Assembly (NCBI RefSeq): GCF_963675165.1 | Contig: NC_087383.1 | Span: 3,006,979 to 3,070,978, forward strand | Origin: Halichondria panicea | Lineage: Eukaryota; Porifera; Demospongiae; Suberitida; Halichondriidae | Direction: 5' to 3' | Length of the DNA: 64,000 nucleotides | In this document: in pieces, positions 43,371 through 54,910 of the stretch | Position numbering within the stretch: position 1 is the first letter of the stretch | Layout: every line of letters starts with the position of its first letter | Made by a program: the position numbers and the translations under genes | Notes under the pieces: model-generated | The model's database searches: none | Seen by the model: only the letters and a program-made list of their open reading frames with translations | Told to the model about the DNA's origin: nothing

Positions 43371-43559
43371 GGGAAATCTTGAGAATTATAGGATAGACCC
43401 AGAAGAGAAGTTTTCTATTCTTTCACTGACTGCCTGACCACGTGTTTCTTGCGCATGCCAGTACCGGTGTCGTAGGCGCGAGTGACTCCCCCAAATAATG
43501 ACTCCCGGTGATCACTCCTACCTAGTCACCAGTGACCCCCGGTCACTCACGCCTAGGAA

Positions 43560-44648
43560 TAGCCTCGATCCCAGGCCGAGTTTTCGCTTTTATAACGGTT
43601 AGGCGAACAACTGGGCCTGGTACTAGTTGTCTGCGCATGCGTCAAATTTTCATTGTATATTTGTGGTCGGCAAAAATATTTAATAAATCAATAATAGAAA
43701 TTTGTACACAGAAAATGCACAGAGTGAGTATACAAAGATGCACATAGGGAGCTGCTTCACAAAGGCCTGGGGAGTTGCCAGTTGTGCTGCAGCACAATTA
43801 CAGTGACCCAGGGCAACTTCAGGATGATTGAATGCCTTCAAATTACGTTTCAAAAAGATTTAGCAGGCTGCTGGACTTCTCTGATTCTAGGCCCCAACTC
43901 GTAACTCATTGCTTGAGAAAACGTAGATTCTCTTGATGTCTCTGAGCTACCCAGCAACGCTCGAATGAGCAGGTCATACTCCAGTCCTGTGTCTGTGAGT
44001 ATAGGACAATATTAAAAGAAACCAAAGACGGTTAAACCCTTACCTCAAACTGTCCAGTCTCGTCCGTTAGTATAGCCAAGAGGAGCACTGTTGGGACAGC
44101 TGGATATTAGCCATTGCTCCTGTACAGAGAAGTAGACATTTTAAATACGTGTAGAAATTTCTCGGTTATAGTGTCATTGTCGACGAGCTGATGATGGCAG
44201 CACCAAGTTCTCTAGCTCACACTCTTCACTTGATCCACCATATTAATGATGAAACTATAGTCTACCTACACATCGGTAGATCTTGCCAAACATGAACAAG
44301 ACTTGATAGCATAGCCGGCCATAGGGCTAGGGCCCACACAAAAATATCTGACCTTAACAAGCTTGACAAAGCTTTATACCTCTTCCCTTGTTGTTCAGTC
44401 TTCAGAATAAGCTTCAGAGAAGAGAGAAGCTTCAGCTAAGAGCCATTCCAATCTATTCCAATAATGATAAAACGGGAACTGACTTCTAGTACACGATAGT
44501 ACACGAATATAAATGTCACGAAAGTGAACGAGAATATCCATTTGTCAGAATCTGACAAACGACTGACGCATGCGCAGACAACTAGTACCAGGCCCAGTTG
44601 TTCGCCTAACCGTTATAAAAGCGAAAACTCGGCCTGGGATCGAGGCTA
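43560..44648. mobile_element. Mutator-like (9-bp TSD) non-autonomous element
   Basis: A 1089-bp element has inverted repeats of about 82 bp with no mismatch I can see, starting TAGCCTCGATCCCAGGCCGA. GCCTAGGAA is duplicated exactly at both sides (43551-43559, 44649-44657). Long inverted repeats plus a 9-bp duplication are the usual signs of Mutator superfamily elements. No transposase is seen inside. The high identity of the arms suggests recent movement. Confidence 0.85.
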
Positions 44649-44659
44649 GCCTAGGAATA

Positions 44660-45300
44660 AATGACTCCCCCCTGGAAAAAATGACTCCCCCACAAATTGA
44701 GATTTCAGTGGATCAAGGGCTACTAACATCCTCAAAAGACTGCTGCCCATGCAGTGACTATATACTAGTCTATATACAATCAAGTTCATCACTGTTATCT
44801 ATGAGAGGCCTGTTACAAGTGATTTATTACAGTGCACGAAAAACAAAAACAACACAGGGCATTGCAGTGCATGAAAAACAAAAACAGCAGTGGAAGATAA
44901 TGAAAGCCTATTTAGATCTACAACTATAGCTATAGAACAAAACTATTCTCCAACTGAGTGGAGATATACTTTAATACGTATAATGATACGAGTTGCACGT
45001 ATCACACTGTATCATTTCATCGTAGGAGTCAGGGTGGAGACAAGGGCAGTATAATCATAGTCACAATGCTGGAAAATCTCTCTGGTCTCTTGCGTGCCCC
45101 CCTCCCCCCCTTATCTTTTGGTCTGTTGGTTTTGTACATTTGTACTGTTTGATATTACATGAACAAAAAAAACGGTGTGAATGACTCCCGCGACTATTCA
45201 GTTCTTTTGACTTCAAAAATCTTCTTCAGTTTCTCAACGTACAAGGTGGTGCCTCATTTTGCATTTAGGATGATGTGATCCAAATTGTCTCCTTGCAATT
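44660..45300. other. Stretch with scattered AATGACTCCC words, no gene
   Basis: ATGACTCCCCC-type words recur on both sides of the Mutator-like element (43482-43505, 44658-44690, 45178-45190). No exon recognised. Confidence 0.4.
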
Positions 45301-45307
45301 CGTGGTA

Positions 45308-45665
45308 TGCAGCGCAGTGGAGTAGGAACGGGGGGGGGGGCAGGGGGCCAGTGGCCCCTCCAACATTGAATCAGCCCACCCTTCCTGAGTTGGATAGGTG
45401 TCAACCAATTAACAAAGATAAAGCATGAATTTGTAAACAGAAATGAAGAACGCTTCTGAATGATAGTACTCTTGTTTTATTAACATGTTTTAGCAATTCT
45501 GCTATAGACTTTAGTTCTTGTTCAGAGGTAATAAGCTTGTAGCTAGGCCGCAGCTAATTATGATGTCATAATGAGGGTGTAGCTTCCTGTCTTAAAATTT
45601 CCAGCGCAGCGCCACTTGGGTAGCCACACTCCAACCTTTTAACTGTTCCTACTCCACTGCAGCGG
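45308..45665. repeat. Inverted repeat GCAGTGGAGTAGGAAC, element-like
   Basis: GCGCAGTGGAGTAGGAAC at 45313-45330 is matched in reverse complement by GTTCCTACTCCACTGCAGC near 45643-45661. A G run and GGCCAGTGGCCCCTCC follow the left end. The ends are too far diverged to define a duplication. Confidence 0.45.
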
Positions 45666-45801
45666 CAAATACAAAACAACCACAGTTGTTGCTGCCACTG
45701 CATGTTCTGCTGCTGAATAGAGGCCACGGCCCATTGTGCACTTGTACATTTGGGCGATTTGCAGCTCAGCACTTGGCTCCAGTTCTTTCCCATATTAAGA
45801 A

Positions 45802-46431
45802 GATGTCTGAAGCTCAGTCTGAAGGATTATTGCAGGTATAGCTAGCCTAAACTAGCTAGATTCCTGGCTTTGTCAAGCATACACATTTTTGTTACTTGTA
45901 GGAATCTTCATTTTCCGAAGCTGAAAAGGAGGCACAGCAATTAATGAAGGATGCTCTTCCCCCGTACATAGTAAAGTGCTTTACAACCGCAGGATTTGAT
46001 ACAATGCAAGTCATTTTGAAAATAGATGTAAGTGATGAGCCAGGAAATTCAATTGAACAAATAGAATAATTTATCTCTGATGAACACCCTGACCTTTTAA
46101 CTTCGAAAAGCAAGAAGTTTCTACCTGGGCACAGGATTAGAATACAATGGCAGTGGCCACCTGCTTGATTCTTAAGGATGACCCAACTACTGTTGTGTTT
46201 CACCAAGATGAGCTAAGAACACACGTTTGTCAGTGCCTAGAAAAAGGCACGATAACACTGTTCCCTGTGAAGAAGAAGAGGAGGCATGTTAGCCGAGTGT
46301 GTAGAACAGAGACTTTATCAGTGTACTGTTACTGTCGCATGCCAGATCATGGCCAACTAATGGTACATTGCAGCCAATGTGATGACTGGTTCCATCGTCA
46401 TGCTTACAAAAGATACCTGATGATGATATAG
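45802..46431 (+). pseudogene. PHD-finger protein remnant, probably mobile-element derived
   Basis: Plus strand. A first exon-like frame MSEAQSEGLLQ stops at a donor GTATAG; after TTACTTGTAG a second frame starts ESSFSEAEKEAQQLMK and has a helical segment, then a TAA at about 46068. A third frame at 46147-46431 reads HVCQCLEKGTITLFP and VYCYCRMPDHGQLMVHCSQC-DDWFHRH, the C-x-C...C-x2-C...WFH pattern of a PHD finger. Such a finger at the end of Ulp1-protease proteins carried by transposons is known in several invertebrates; that link is inference. A stop, a frame change and the early end after RHAYKRYL make it non-functional. Confidence 0.6.
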
Positions 46432-46504
46432 ATTTTATTTGTAACATTTGTAGTAAGACTGAGATCTATATTAATTATCAGTAGTCCATGTATACAAATG
46501 TTGT

Positions 46505-46740
46505 GTATTGAAATCTAACTGAAATCTAACTGAAATCAAAAATCTATGTGAAATCTACACTGAAACCAGAAATGTACCGAAATCTCTATGAAATCCAGAA
46601 ATCATTGCAGAGAACAAAAGAAATCTATTGAAATCATGAAATCTTAGACGAAACCATGAAATCACTTGGAAATCAGGAAATCCAGCTGGAAATCACGAAA
46701 TCATTTTGAAATCTAGAGATTTTGAAATCTCGTACACTAA
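46505..46740. repeat. Degenerate GAAATC tandem array
   Basis: About 20 imperfect units of TGAAATCTA/GAAATCA type with 8-14 bp spacing. It follows the PHD remnant directly and may be its decayed 3' tail. Confidence 0.65.
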
Positions 46741-46744
46741 AAAA

Positions 46745-47040
46745 ACACCCGTTGCCGACCCCTCGGAACATATACATAACTTTATTGGAAAGTCTCTTTT
46801 TACTGGGTGTGGTCAGTCATTAGCAAGTACTACACGTGGCTCATGGACTAGGCGTGTTATAAGTTGCTGAAAGAGATGATGTCTCGAGGAAACACAGCTT
46901 TGGGAGTTACCCGGCAAAAATGTGGTTAATAGCCTCGTTCATAGGGCGTAGCGCGGATAATTTTCGAGGCTCCACTGCAGATTCAATGTAAAATCATCAC
47001 ATGCACCACTCCGTTTCCTATCCCTCTAACTCTTCAATCT
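46745..47040. other. Stretch without a recognised gene
   Basis: No exon or clear repeat. The shared NLR leader starts at 47044. Confidence 0.35.
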
Positions 47041-47070
47041 ATGCTGCAAGGCACAGATTTATTTGCTGGA

Positions 47071-47690
47071 ATGGCCACTAAAGAGCAGAACCAAGGTATA
47101 AAGACTGTCATGTTTCCTATAAAGGATAAACCCAATGATTGCTAATTAAAAGCATAAAACCCTCATTGGTGATTGCTAACCTTGTGTGCTTGCTATCTAT
47201 TTTCAGAGCTCACAATTGACGATCTGAAGACAGAAATGAAACTGACTGATGAGCAGCTCAATACAGCAATACAGGAACCAGATCTACCCGAGTTAGCAGC
47301 ATGTTTCGATAACACTGATGACTACTTGAAAAGCTGGAGCTGTCAATGGAGCTGCCCTCTATCAACTTCTGAATACAACTTAATTTGTCTGGTAACACAG
47401 TGACTAACTGTCATCACATTGCTGCTGGACTAGCAGTCAATAAAACTCTGAGAAGATTGGACTTGAGTAACTGTAAACTGACTGATCAGAGTATCGAGGA
47501 GCTATCAACTGAACTGATCAACAAGATTGAAACACTGCACATTTATGATGGAACAGAAGATGGAATGAAGACGCTTGCCAGACATCTAACCACCCACTGC
47601 TCTGAACTGACACTATTGGTGATACCCGACCACCTAATTAATATTCTGTATCGAGACAGCATTCAGGGACGCTAACAAAGAGAGGAAGAG
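47071..47690 (+). pseudogene. NLR pseudogene, death fold joined to LRR by deletion, copy 1
   Basis: Exon 1 is 47071-47095 and exon 2 starts at 47207, both as in the intact NLR. After AACFDNTDDY the sequence jumps within GGAGCT into the LRR region, removing the second half of the death fold, the whole NACHT and the first repeats. A small indel changes the frame (DYLKSWSCQWS), stopping at 47403. Downstream, 47385-47675 still reads LRR and C-terminal sequence (LRRLDLSNCKLTDQS) in another frame. The sister copy at 51740 has the same junction. Confidence 0.75.
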
Positions 47691-47971
47691 AAATGGACTG
47701 CCTGAGATTTAATGTGGTTGCATTCTTACCATGATTTTAATTACTTTTTGATAATCGATTTTATTTTCTGCCATAATTATATCACATTATAATAAATGAC
47801 AATTTGAGAAAAGTAGCAAAGTACTATAATATATAGTATATTATGTTGGAACATTAGGTCGTTAATAACGTGTCAATAGTACATGCAGATGATATAAATA
47901 ATTCATGCACTGCTGTGAATAGTCAATGAATACATGCAATTTGCTAATGGCAAATCCAATTTAACGCTCTG

Positions 47972-48073
47972 TCAATTATTGTTCATGAGAAAGATGAGCA
48001 GATTAACGTTCACTAAGGCCCTTCCAAACATCTTCATGATTGCCAGGCCCTCGTATTGCAGCTGAAGGAGGTC
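47972..48073 (-). pseudogene. IQGAP terminal exon, copy 4
   Basis: DLLQLQYEGLAIMKMFGRAL followed by VNVNLLIFLMNNN and TGA. One change (K to L) in the otherwise constant AKVN word. The partner exon is 48272-48340. Confidence 0.6.
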
Positions 48074-48271
48074 CTGTGTGGGGAGAAGAGAGGGCAGTGA
48101 AACACTTCAACTGGTATAAGACAAAGAATGCATGTATTTGTAAGACAAATGAATACATGTACTTACATACACCGTACAAGCATACCAACACTATACCTGA
48201 CACAAGACAGTAAACTTCTTGAACACTTTACGTACCTACCAAATTAATTCTACCTGTACACACACCCTCAC

Positions 48272-48340
48272 CTGGAGGACCAGCTCCACCTTCTCTATCT
48301 GCTTGACGTGATCTCAAACACAACATTTCCGAACCTGAAC
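48272..48340 (-). pseudogene. IQGAP penultimate exon with shared deletion, copy 4
   Basis: Same deletion as at 11627. CGTGATCTC replaces the TGTGATCTC of the sisters. Confidence 0.55.
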
Positions 48341-48469
48341 CTGGACGAGTAAGAAATAATGTTTTCACATAATTATAGCATAACGTTGCACATAAGATCA
48401 AAGCTGTAGCAAGCGGTCAGGCTGGTCAGGTTTTGGCCTAACCACTTTTTGCAGCTGGGTAGGCAATGG

Positions 48470-49250
48470 TCGTAAATATTGTAAGTGATAATTAATGCGC
48501 ATGCTATTTTGGTGAGGAAAAGGAATGACCTTTTTCTTAGGTAAAAAATTCACCACTGTATAAAAGTTCCAATAGTAGAAAAGCAGCTGACCTTTAATTG
48601 TAAGTTGGCCTGACCACTTTAAAGTTACTTGCTACGTCCCTGCATGAAGATTGGGGCATAAAAATAAGCCAATAGCCTCACACTGGAGGAATTGTTAAAG
48701 TCTAGATTAGTAGTAGATCTACCTTCAGTTAATCACATTAACTAATGTGATGATGTCATTATTCTACAACATGGGGGGGAAGAACCACCCCCCCAATAGA
48801 TGAAACCCTGGCTAACTGATACAGTACCAGAAATGCAACCTTTATATGGGGAAAAAAACGGGCAATAGTCTCTAGACACAACGGCATCATGTTTTGTGTA
48901 TTTTGCCTAAGCCATAATCAGTACATACTGTATAGCAGGTCATTTTCGTGGGATAAAAAATCCGAGACAAAAATGTAGGCGTGGTGCAGCAGTGATTTCG
49001 TGTGTAAAAATTTCCTTTGCTTCACTGCATTGCATGCGTTCCGGTCAACCATGCCTACGTTTTCGTGAGTGATAAATATTTGTCAAGGTTTAGCTTGCCC
49101 ACGGAAACTATACCCAGGACGCTATACGTACGGTACGGTATACTGTACCACTTTATCACCTGTTTCAAGTACTCTTCCTTCTCCCGTTACTTTGTAGCAC
49201 TCGAATATGTCCACCACGTCCACTGCAGGCACACTGCTCTGCTTCAACTC
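48470..49250. other. Duplicate of parts of 1-1580, no gene
   Basis: 48470-48720 follows 1-240 and 48720-49250 follows 1085-1620; the segment 240-1085 with the IQGAP exon is missing here. Confidence 0.5.
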
Positions 49251-49254
49251 CTCA

Positions 49255-49345
49255 CATCAATCCAGTGCCTTCTTGAGCTCTTCCTCCATCACAAGTCTCT
49301 CTTGCACAGCAGACTGGGTAATAGATTGCATGGTGGTCATGTACA
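49255..49345 (-). pseudogene. Coiled-coil exon remnant (QSITQ type), copy 3
   Basis: VQERLVMEEELKKALD is intact, but the next codon is a stop in this copy (TTGATG on the minus strand where the others have CGCTG), cutting off the end of the exon. Confidence 0.4.
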
Positions 49346-49913
49346 CACACACAGGTATACAGATACAACCATCACAACATCGTGGTAGTGGTACAGTAGT
49401 TATAATAAAGGTACAGTAGACTCTCGCTATTCCGACTCTCTGAAGTACGGCCTGAAATGTGGCCAACTCGCTATTCTGTATACTTGCTGCCCCAAACTAG
49501 TACACGTATACATTTTGGGTGTGGTTTAGCAGAAAAACTGTTGTGTGGGGGGAGTGGTTGGGGTGTACAATGAAAGGTACATGTAGGAAGCGGGATGCTC
49601 ATGAACACTACAATGAAAGTTATAAAAAAGGTAAACCGTTTTGTGAGCAAACACAGCTGTGGGATTACATTGTAATAGAGAGGAAATATGATTCATTATC
49701 TTTATTTGTTATCCTCGAGACAAAACCGCAAAATTAGTCATTAATATCGAGGTAGGTTGATTTTAAGCCGCGGCTATTTTCTGAAATGCAAACTACCGCG
49801 CTCTTCTGGCCAAGTTGCACTGTCCCAAGGGTGGCCGGATTAACGAGAGTCTACTGTACATGTATTAATTATACAGTATTCACCGAGTGTATACATGTAC
49901 ATGCTAAACTCAC

Positions 49914-50063
49914 ATCTGAGTTGCTGTTGGCCAGTTCCAATTCTCTCACCAGCTCAGCCATGACACCTGGGTCCATGATTTGAGACCTCTCGAGCAGCTT
50001 CTCCTCCAACTCCCTCAGCAGGTTATCCTCTAGACATCGAATGGTCTCACTCTTTTCCTCAAC
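49914..50063 (-). pseudogene. 150-nt coiled-coil exon, copy 2
   Basis: Full length, open, splice sites kept. Differs from 2294-2443 by a few residues (SETIRCLEDN, SNSD). Confidence 0.55.
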
Positions 50064-50239
50064 CTGACAGGGGAACATCAATAAGTTGCTGCCAGGTGGA
50101 GAATACTCGACATACAACAGTGACGTGCATGTACACTCAACTACAGAAAATCTGGCAATGAAATTTAACGGTATTCTCCCACTTTAAAATAAAGGTCAGC
50201 TAAAAGTTGGACTGTAGTTTAATTTTTGTAATATATAGT

Positions 50240-50572
50240 TTTCAAAGTATTGTCCGGGTATAATTGGAACAGATTTTATACGAAGTGTCCGGGAATAAGC
50301 ATGCAGCTGCATAAGAGCGAGCTAAGTTTAATAGAACAAGGTACGACTGAATAGTTGCACTAGCTATCTCTCAAAGCTATCTAAGTGCAGCACTCTTAAG
50401 TATTACTGGCTGGTTATGACTAACTCAACTTTTCAAAGTATTGTCCGGACAAATGTAATATTAAAAGCACAAGAGTGTCCATTGTATTAGAACAATGAAA
50501 ATTGGCAGGCAAGAGTGTCAGGGATAATTAGAAGTGTCTGAGGCGATAAATTAGAAGATATACGGTACCTCA
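50240..50572. mobile_element. Decayed TATATCTTCTAATTTATCGG-family element, copy in block
   Basis: Counterpart of 4040-4398, with the right terminus GATAAATTAGAAGATATACGG and several TGTCCGG words. Confidence 0.5.
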
Positions 50573-51276
50573 GAAACAGACATGCAAGTTCGTTGTCTAA
50601 GGACATAATTATTGCAGTGCTTATAACTATGGCAGGGTGCTCAGTTAAAGTCGACCATACATACTTGATCCATATTATACATGTACTCTGGGAGCAGTAC
50701 AATCAGTCAAGAGCTCATAGTAAAAGAGAGAGAGTATCAAACGCATCGCTATCTTGCATCAGATATAAAAGTAACGTGACACCCTGTCTGAAACACGTCA
50801 TCAATCAGTTACAAAGCAGGAAGTTACGCTACTTTCCAAATACATCTTATGCTACTTTGGATACTCTCTCTCTTATATTATGGGACTCTTGCTATTAGCG
50901 GCCTCTCAAGAATTGGCTAAGAATAATTACATGTACACAGCTGTAGGCACACACTTGCCCAACCCACTCACCAGAGAGGACACCTTCGAGGTTAGGTAAA
51001 TTCTGACCTTTTAACGTCGTCGCATCCTAAATGGAGGTAAATGTAGGCACACCCTAGGCCCTAGTACACTAGAAAATACGTTTTTAAGCGGCTAGAAATC
51101 GAGGCAAGTATAGACTGAGTAGAGTTACATGTACCTCCAATTAGATGAGACCCTCTAAATAATGGACACCAGGTCTTCAACATGATTTTCAACTTCCAAA
51201 AGAAGCAACCTCTGGCTTCGTAATTATTAAAATGTACTGCTTTAATTAAAGGTCTTACGGTAATCACATTTCTTAC

Positions 51277-51507
51277 TTGAATACGTCGGGTTCATTACTG
51301 ACAGGGCAGCATTCTCAGCCTCAAACTAACTGTGTAAAGGAAAAGAACAGAAAACATGATTCACGACCTTAAGCTTACAAGGTAACGTAAACCAAGAGAT
51401 GAACCAGACAATCATCTATGGCTAATAAATTGACTAACCATCTTTCCAGCCGGAGAATGCTGTAATACTTTAGCAATGGAGCCAGGTTTTGCCTCTAGCT
51501 CTAGCTC
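51277..51507 (-). pseudogene. IQGAP exon pair (FEAENA and GSIAKV), copy 2
   Basis: FEAENA exon 51277-51325 keeps the base lost at 5173; its acceptor is TTAG. GSIAKV exon 51439-51507 has the donor changed to GTTAGT. Together they resemble the IQGAP GAP-domain end, but no upstream exons follow. Confidence 0.5.
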
Positions 51508-51739
51508 TGTACTGCATGTACTAGTTTATACTAGCTAGCTGTGCGCGCATGTCTCGGCTAGCTGTGCGGTATGTGAAAATCAATGTCTTTGGTGGGTGTG
51601 GTGGTAAATGCAAAAAGTGGGTGTATCTCAGTCTTAGATATCTGAGATACACCCACTTTTTTTGCAAGTCATGCAAAAACAACAACACCCAATATATTTC
51701 AGATAGAGCTAGCTGCAAGGCACAGATTTATTTGCTGGA

Positions 51740-52026
51740 ATGGCCACTAAAGAGCAGAACCAAGGTATAAAGACTGTCATGTTTACTATAAATGATTGCT
51801 AAAGCATAAAACCCTCATTGGTGATTGCTAACCTTGTGTGCTTGCTTATCTATTTTCAGAGCTCACAATTGACAATCTGAAGACAGAAATGAAACTGACT
51901 GATGAGCAGCTCAATACAGCAATACAGGAACCAGATCTACCCGAGTTAGCAGCATGTTTCGATAACACTGATGACTATCTTGAAAAGCTGGAGCTGTCAA
52001 TGGAGCTGCCCTCTATCAACTTCTGA
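51740..52026 (+). pseudogene. NLR pseudogene, death fold joined to LRR by deletion, copy 2
   Basis: Exon 1 51740-51764 and exon 2 from 51860 splice in frame and read MATKEQNQ, then ELTIDNLKTEMK and DDYLEKLELSMELPSINF to a stop at 52026, about 63 residues: half a death fold plus a short out-of-frame tail. The deletion junction lies within GGAGCT words shared by exon 2 and the LRR exon. LRR sequence follows for only 50 bp before another rearrangement. A short death-fold peptide is possible but unproven. Confidence 0.7.
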
Positions 52027-52504
52027 ATACAAACAATTCCCCCGAATATCTTAATTTGTCTGGTAACACAGGAAACGTTGCACTATCCTTTGTAAGTAGG
52101 TTGCAGGACACCTGCCATTTTTCAGGAAATGTGCAGATTTTAAGGACTGCACTGTAGCCAGCACTGTAGCAGGAAATTTAAATATTTTCCCTGTGAGGGA
52201 CGCTAACAAAGAGAGGAAGAGAAATGGACTGCCTGAGATTTAATATGGTTGCATTCTTACCATGATTTTAATTACTTTTTGACAATGGATTTTATTTTCT
52301 GCCATAATTATATCACATTATAATAAATGACAATTTGAGAAAAGTAGCAAAGTACTATAATATATAGTATATTATGTTGGAACATTAGGTCGTTAATAAC
52401 GTGTCAATAGTACATGCAGATGATATAAATAATTCATGCACTGCTGTGAATAGTCAATGAATACATGCACTTTGCTAATGGAAAATCCAATTTAACGCTC
52501 TGTC

Positions 52505-52610
52505 GATTATTGTTCATGAGGAAGATGAGCAGATTAACATGTACATTCACTTTGGTCCTTCCAAACATCTTCATGATTGCCAGGCCCTCGTATTGCAGCT
52601 GAAGGAGGTC
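52505..52610 (-). pseudogene. IQGAP terminal exon, copy 5
   Basis: DLLQLQYEGLAIMKMFGRTK followed by VNVHVNLLIFLMN; two extra codons from an ACATGT insertion. Partner exon 52802-52870. Confidence 0.55.
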
Positions 52611-52801
52611 CTGTGTGGGGAGAAGAGAGGGCAGTGAAACACTTCAACTAGTATAAGACAAAGAATGCACGTATTTGTAAGACAAATGAATACATGTACT
52701 TACATACACCGTACAAGCATACCAACACTATACCTGACACAAGGCAGTAAACTTCTTGAACACTTTACGTACCTACCATCTACCTGTACACACACCCTCA
52801 C

Positions 52802-52870
52802 CTGGAGGACCAGCTCCACCTTCTCTATCTGCCTGATGTGATCTCAAACACAACATTTCCGAACCTGAAC
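52802..52870 (-). pseudogene. IQGAP penultimate exon with shared deletion, copy 5
   Basis: Same deletion as at 11627, 27820 and 48272. Confidence 0.55.
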
Positions 52871-52979
52871 CTGGGCGAGTAAGAAATAATGTTCACATAA
52901 TTATAGCATAACGTTGCACATATATAAGATCAAGGTCGTAGCAAGCAGTCAGGCTGGTCAGGTTTTGGCCTAACTGCTC

Positions 52980-53085
52980 TGCTCCAACTCCTTACAGCGA
53001 TGCAGTGCCTTTTTGAGCTCTTCCTCCATCACAAGTCTCTCTTGCACAGCAGACTGGGTAATAGATTGCATGGTGGTCATGTACA
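52980..53085 (-). pseudogene. Coiled-coil exon remnant (QSITQ type), copy 4
   Basis: VQERLVMEEELKKALHRC with H for D. Joined on its 3' side directly to the sequence found near 48440, a deletion junction at about 52975. Confidence 0.4.
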
Positions 53086-53651
53086 CACACAGGTATACAG
53101 ATACAACCATCACAACATTGTGGTAGTGGTACAGTAGTAATAAAGGTACAGTAGACTCTCGCTATTCCGACTCTCTGAAGTACGGCCTGAAATGTGGCCA
53201 ACTCGCTATTCTGTATGCTTGCTGCCCCAAACTAGTAATTTTATACGTATACATTTTGGGTGTGGTTTAGCAGAAAAACTGTGTGTGGGGGGAGTCGTTG
53301 GGGTGTACAATGAGAGGTAGGAAGCGGGATGCTCATGAAAACTACTGTACAATGAAAGTTATAAAAACGGTAAACCGTTTTGTGAGCAAACACAGCTGTG
53401 GGATTACATTGTAATAGAGAGGAAATGATTCATTATCTTTATTTATTATCCTCGAGACAAAACCGCAAAATTAGTCATTAATATTCGAGGTAGGTTGATT
53501 TTAAGCCGCGGCTATTTTCTGAAATGCAAACTACCGCGTTCTTCTGGCCAAGTTGCACTGTCCCAAGGGTGGCCGGATTAAGGAGAGTCTACTGTACATG
53601 TATTAATTATACAGTATTCACCGAGTGTATACATGTACATGCTAAACTCAC

Positions 53652-53801
53652 ATCTGCCTTGCTGTTAGCCAGTTCCAATTCTCTCACCAGCTCAGCCATG
53701 ACACCTGGGTCCATGATTTGAGACCTCTCGAGCAGCTTCTCCTCCAGCTCCCTCAGCAGGTCATCCTCTAGACATTGAATGGTCTCACTCTTCTCCTCAA
53801 C
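53652..53801 (-). pseudogene. 150-nt coiled-coil exon, copy 3
   Basis: Full length, open, splice sites kept; nearly the same protein as 2294-2443. Confidence 0.55.
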
Positions 53802-54138
53802 CTGACAGGGGAACATCAATAAGTTGCTGCCAGGTGGAGAATACTCGACATACAACAGTGACGTGCATGTACACTCAACTACAGAAAATCTGGCAATGAA
53901 ATTTAACGGTATTCTCCCACTTTGAGATAAAGGTCAGCTTAAAGTTGGACTGTAGTTAGGTATTAAATAGGCATCTGCTATCAGGGTTGTTGCAATAACG
54001 AGATAGTAGCGTACGTGTAATCACACAGTACACCATCAGATCTGCTATTCAGAGCATAGATCATACAGTATATACATGATCAATTGCTAAATGCTCTGAA
54101 ATGCAGCTCACTAGCAAAAAAAGTAATGCCTAGCAAAT

Positions 54139-54392
54139 ACCGTATAGCGGGTATATTTCGAGGGTATAAATGTTCGTGGATGGACCTCTACAAAGGATTT
54201 CGCGGATTTTATTTTCGTGGTCTGAGTTCCAGCCTTTTGGCGTATGCGCACATCAACATGCAGCTGTACCTACACACCGTTAGCCTCGAATCCATAATAC
54301 TGAACACGCCTACTATTATAAATTTTCGCGGTACAGGCTCAATCCGCGAAAACTGCGAACATTTATACCCTCGAAATATACACGCTATACGG
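54139..54392. mobile_element. CCGTATAGCGG MITE, 254 bp (empty site known)
   Basis: Inverted ends CCGTATAGCGGGTATATTTC and complement, TA at both sides (54137-54138, 54393-54394). The equivalent place near 2786 reads AGCAAATAGTACATC without the element, giving the empty site. Confidence 0.85.
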
Positions 54393-54447
54393 TAGTAGAT
54401 CTATTTTGATTAAAGGACACTAAACACTGCACATGTGTATCTCTCAC

Positions 54448-54521
54448 CTCTGTGGGTGGTATAGGAACGAGGGAGGCCCTCTGATACTGTCTAGAGGACT
54501 GGACTTCTTCTCACTGCCAAT
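54448..54521 (-). pseudogene. 74-nt exon (GSEKKSSPLDS), copy 2
   Basis: Same length and splice sites as 2847-2920. Confidence 0.5.
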
Positions 54522-54910
54522 CTAGAAAACACAATACGCATTTGGTAAAGATCTACCGTAATCGTTCTCATTATAGAACCAGTAAAAAATTTTTATTATT
54601 CTAGAAACAATGTACCAAAAAAAATGAAAGAGGGCGTCCTAACCGAGGCTGGTTCTATGATTGGAATGCTTATGGTACTCCCAAACAACATTGACCACAA
54701 TTGATCCAACAAAATTAAAATTCCTCACAATTTACCACAACCACGGACAAGTACTACATCTATCAGATTATTTTACACCACAACTGTCAAAGATAAAAAT
54801 CACAAATGAACCTAAGTCATTTTGAAACATACCTTGTAACCCCCCCCCCTGTACGAGTTATATGTTTGTGTTAAGCACACTTAACAGTGTACTCTAAAAG
54901 CTACATAATA

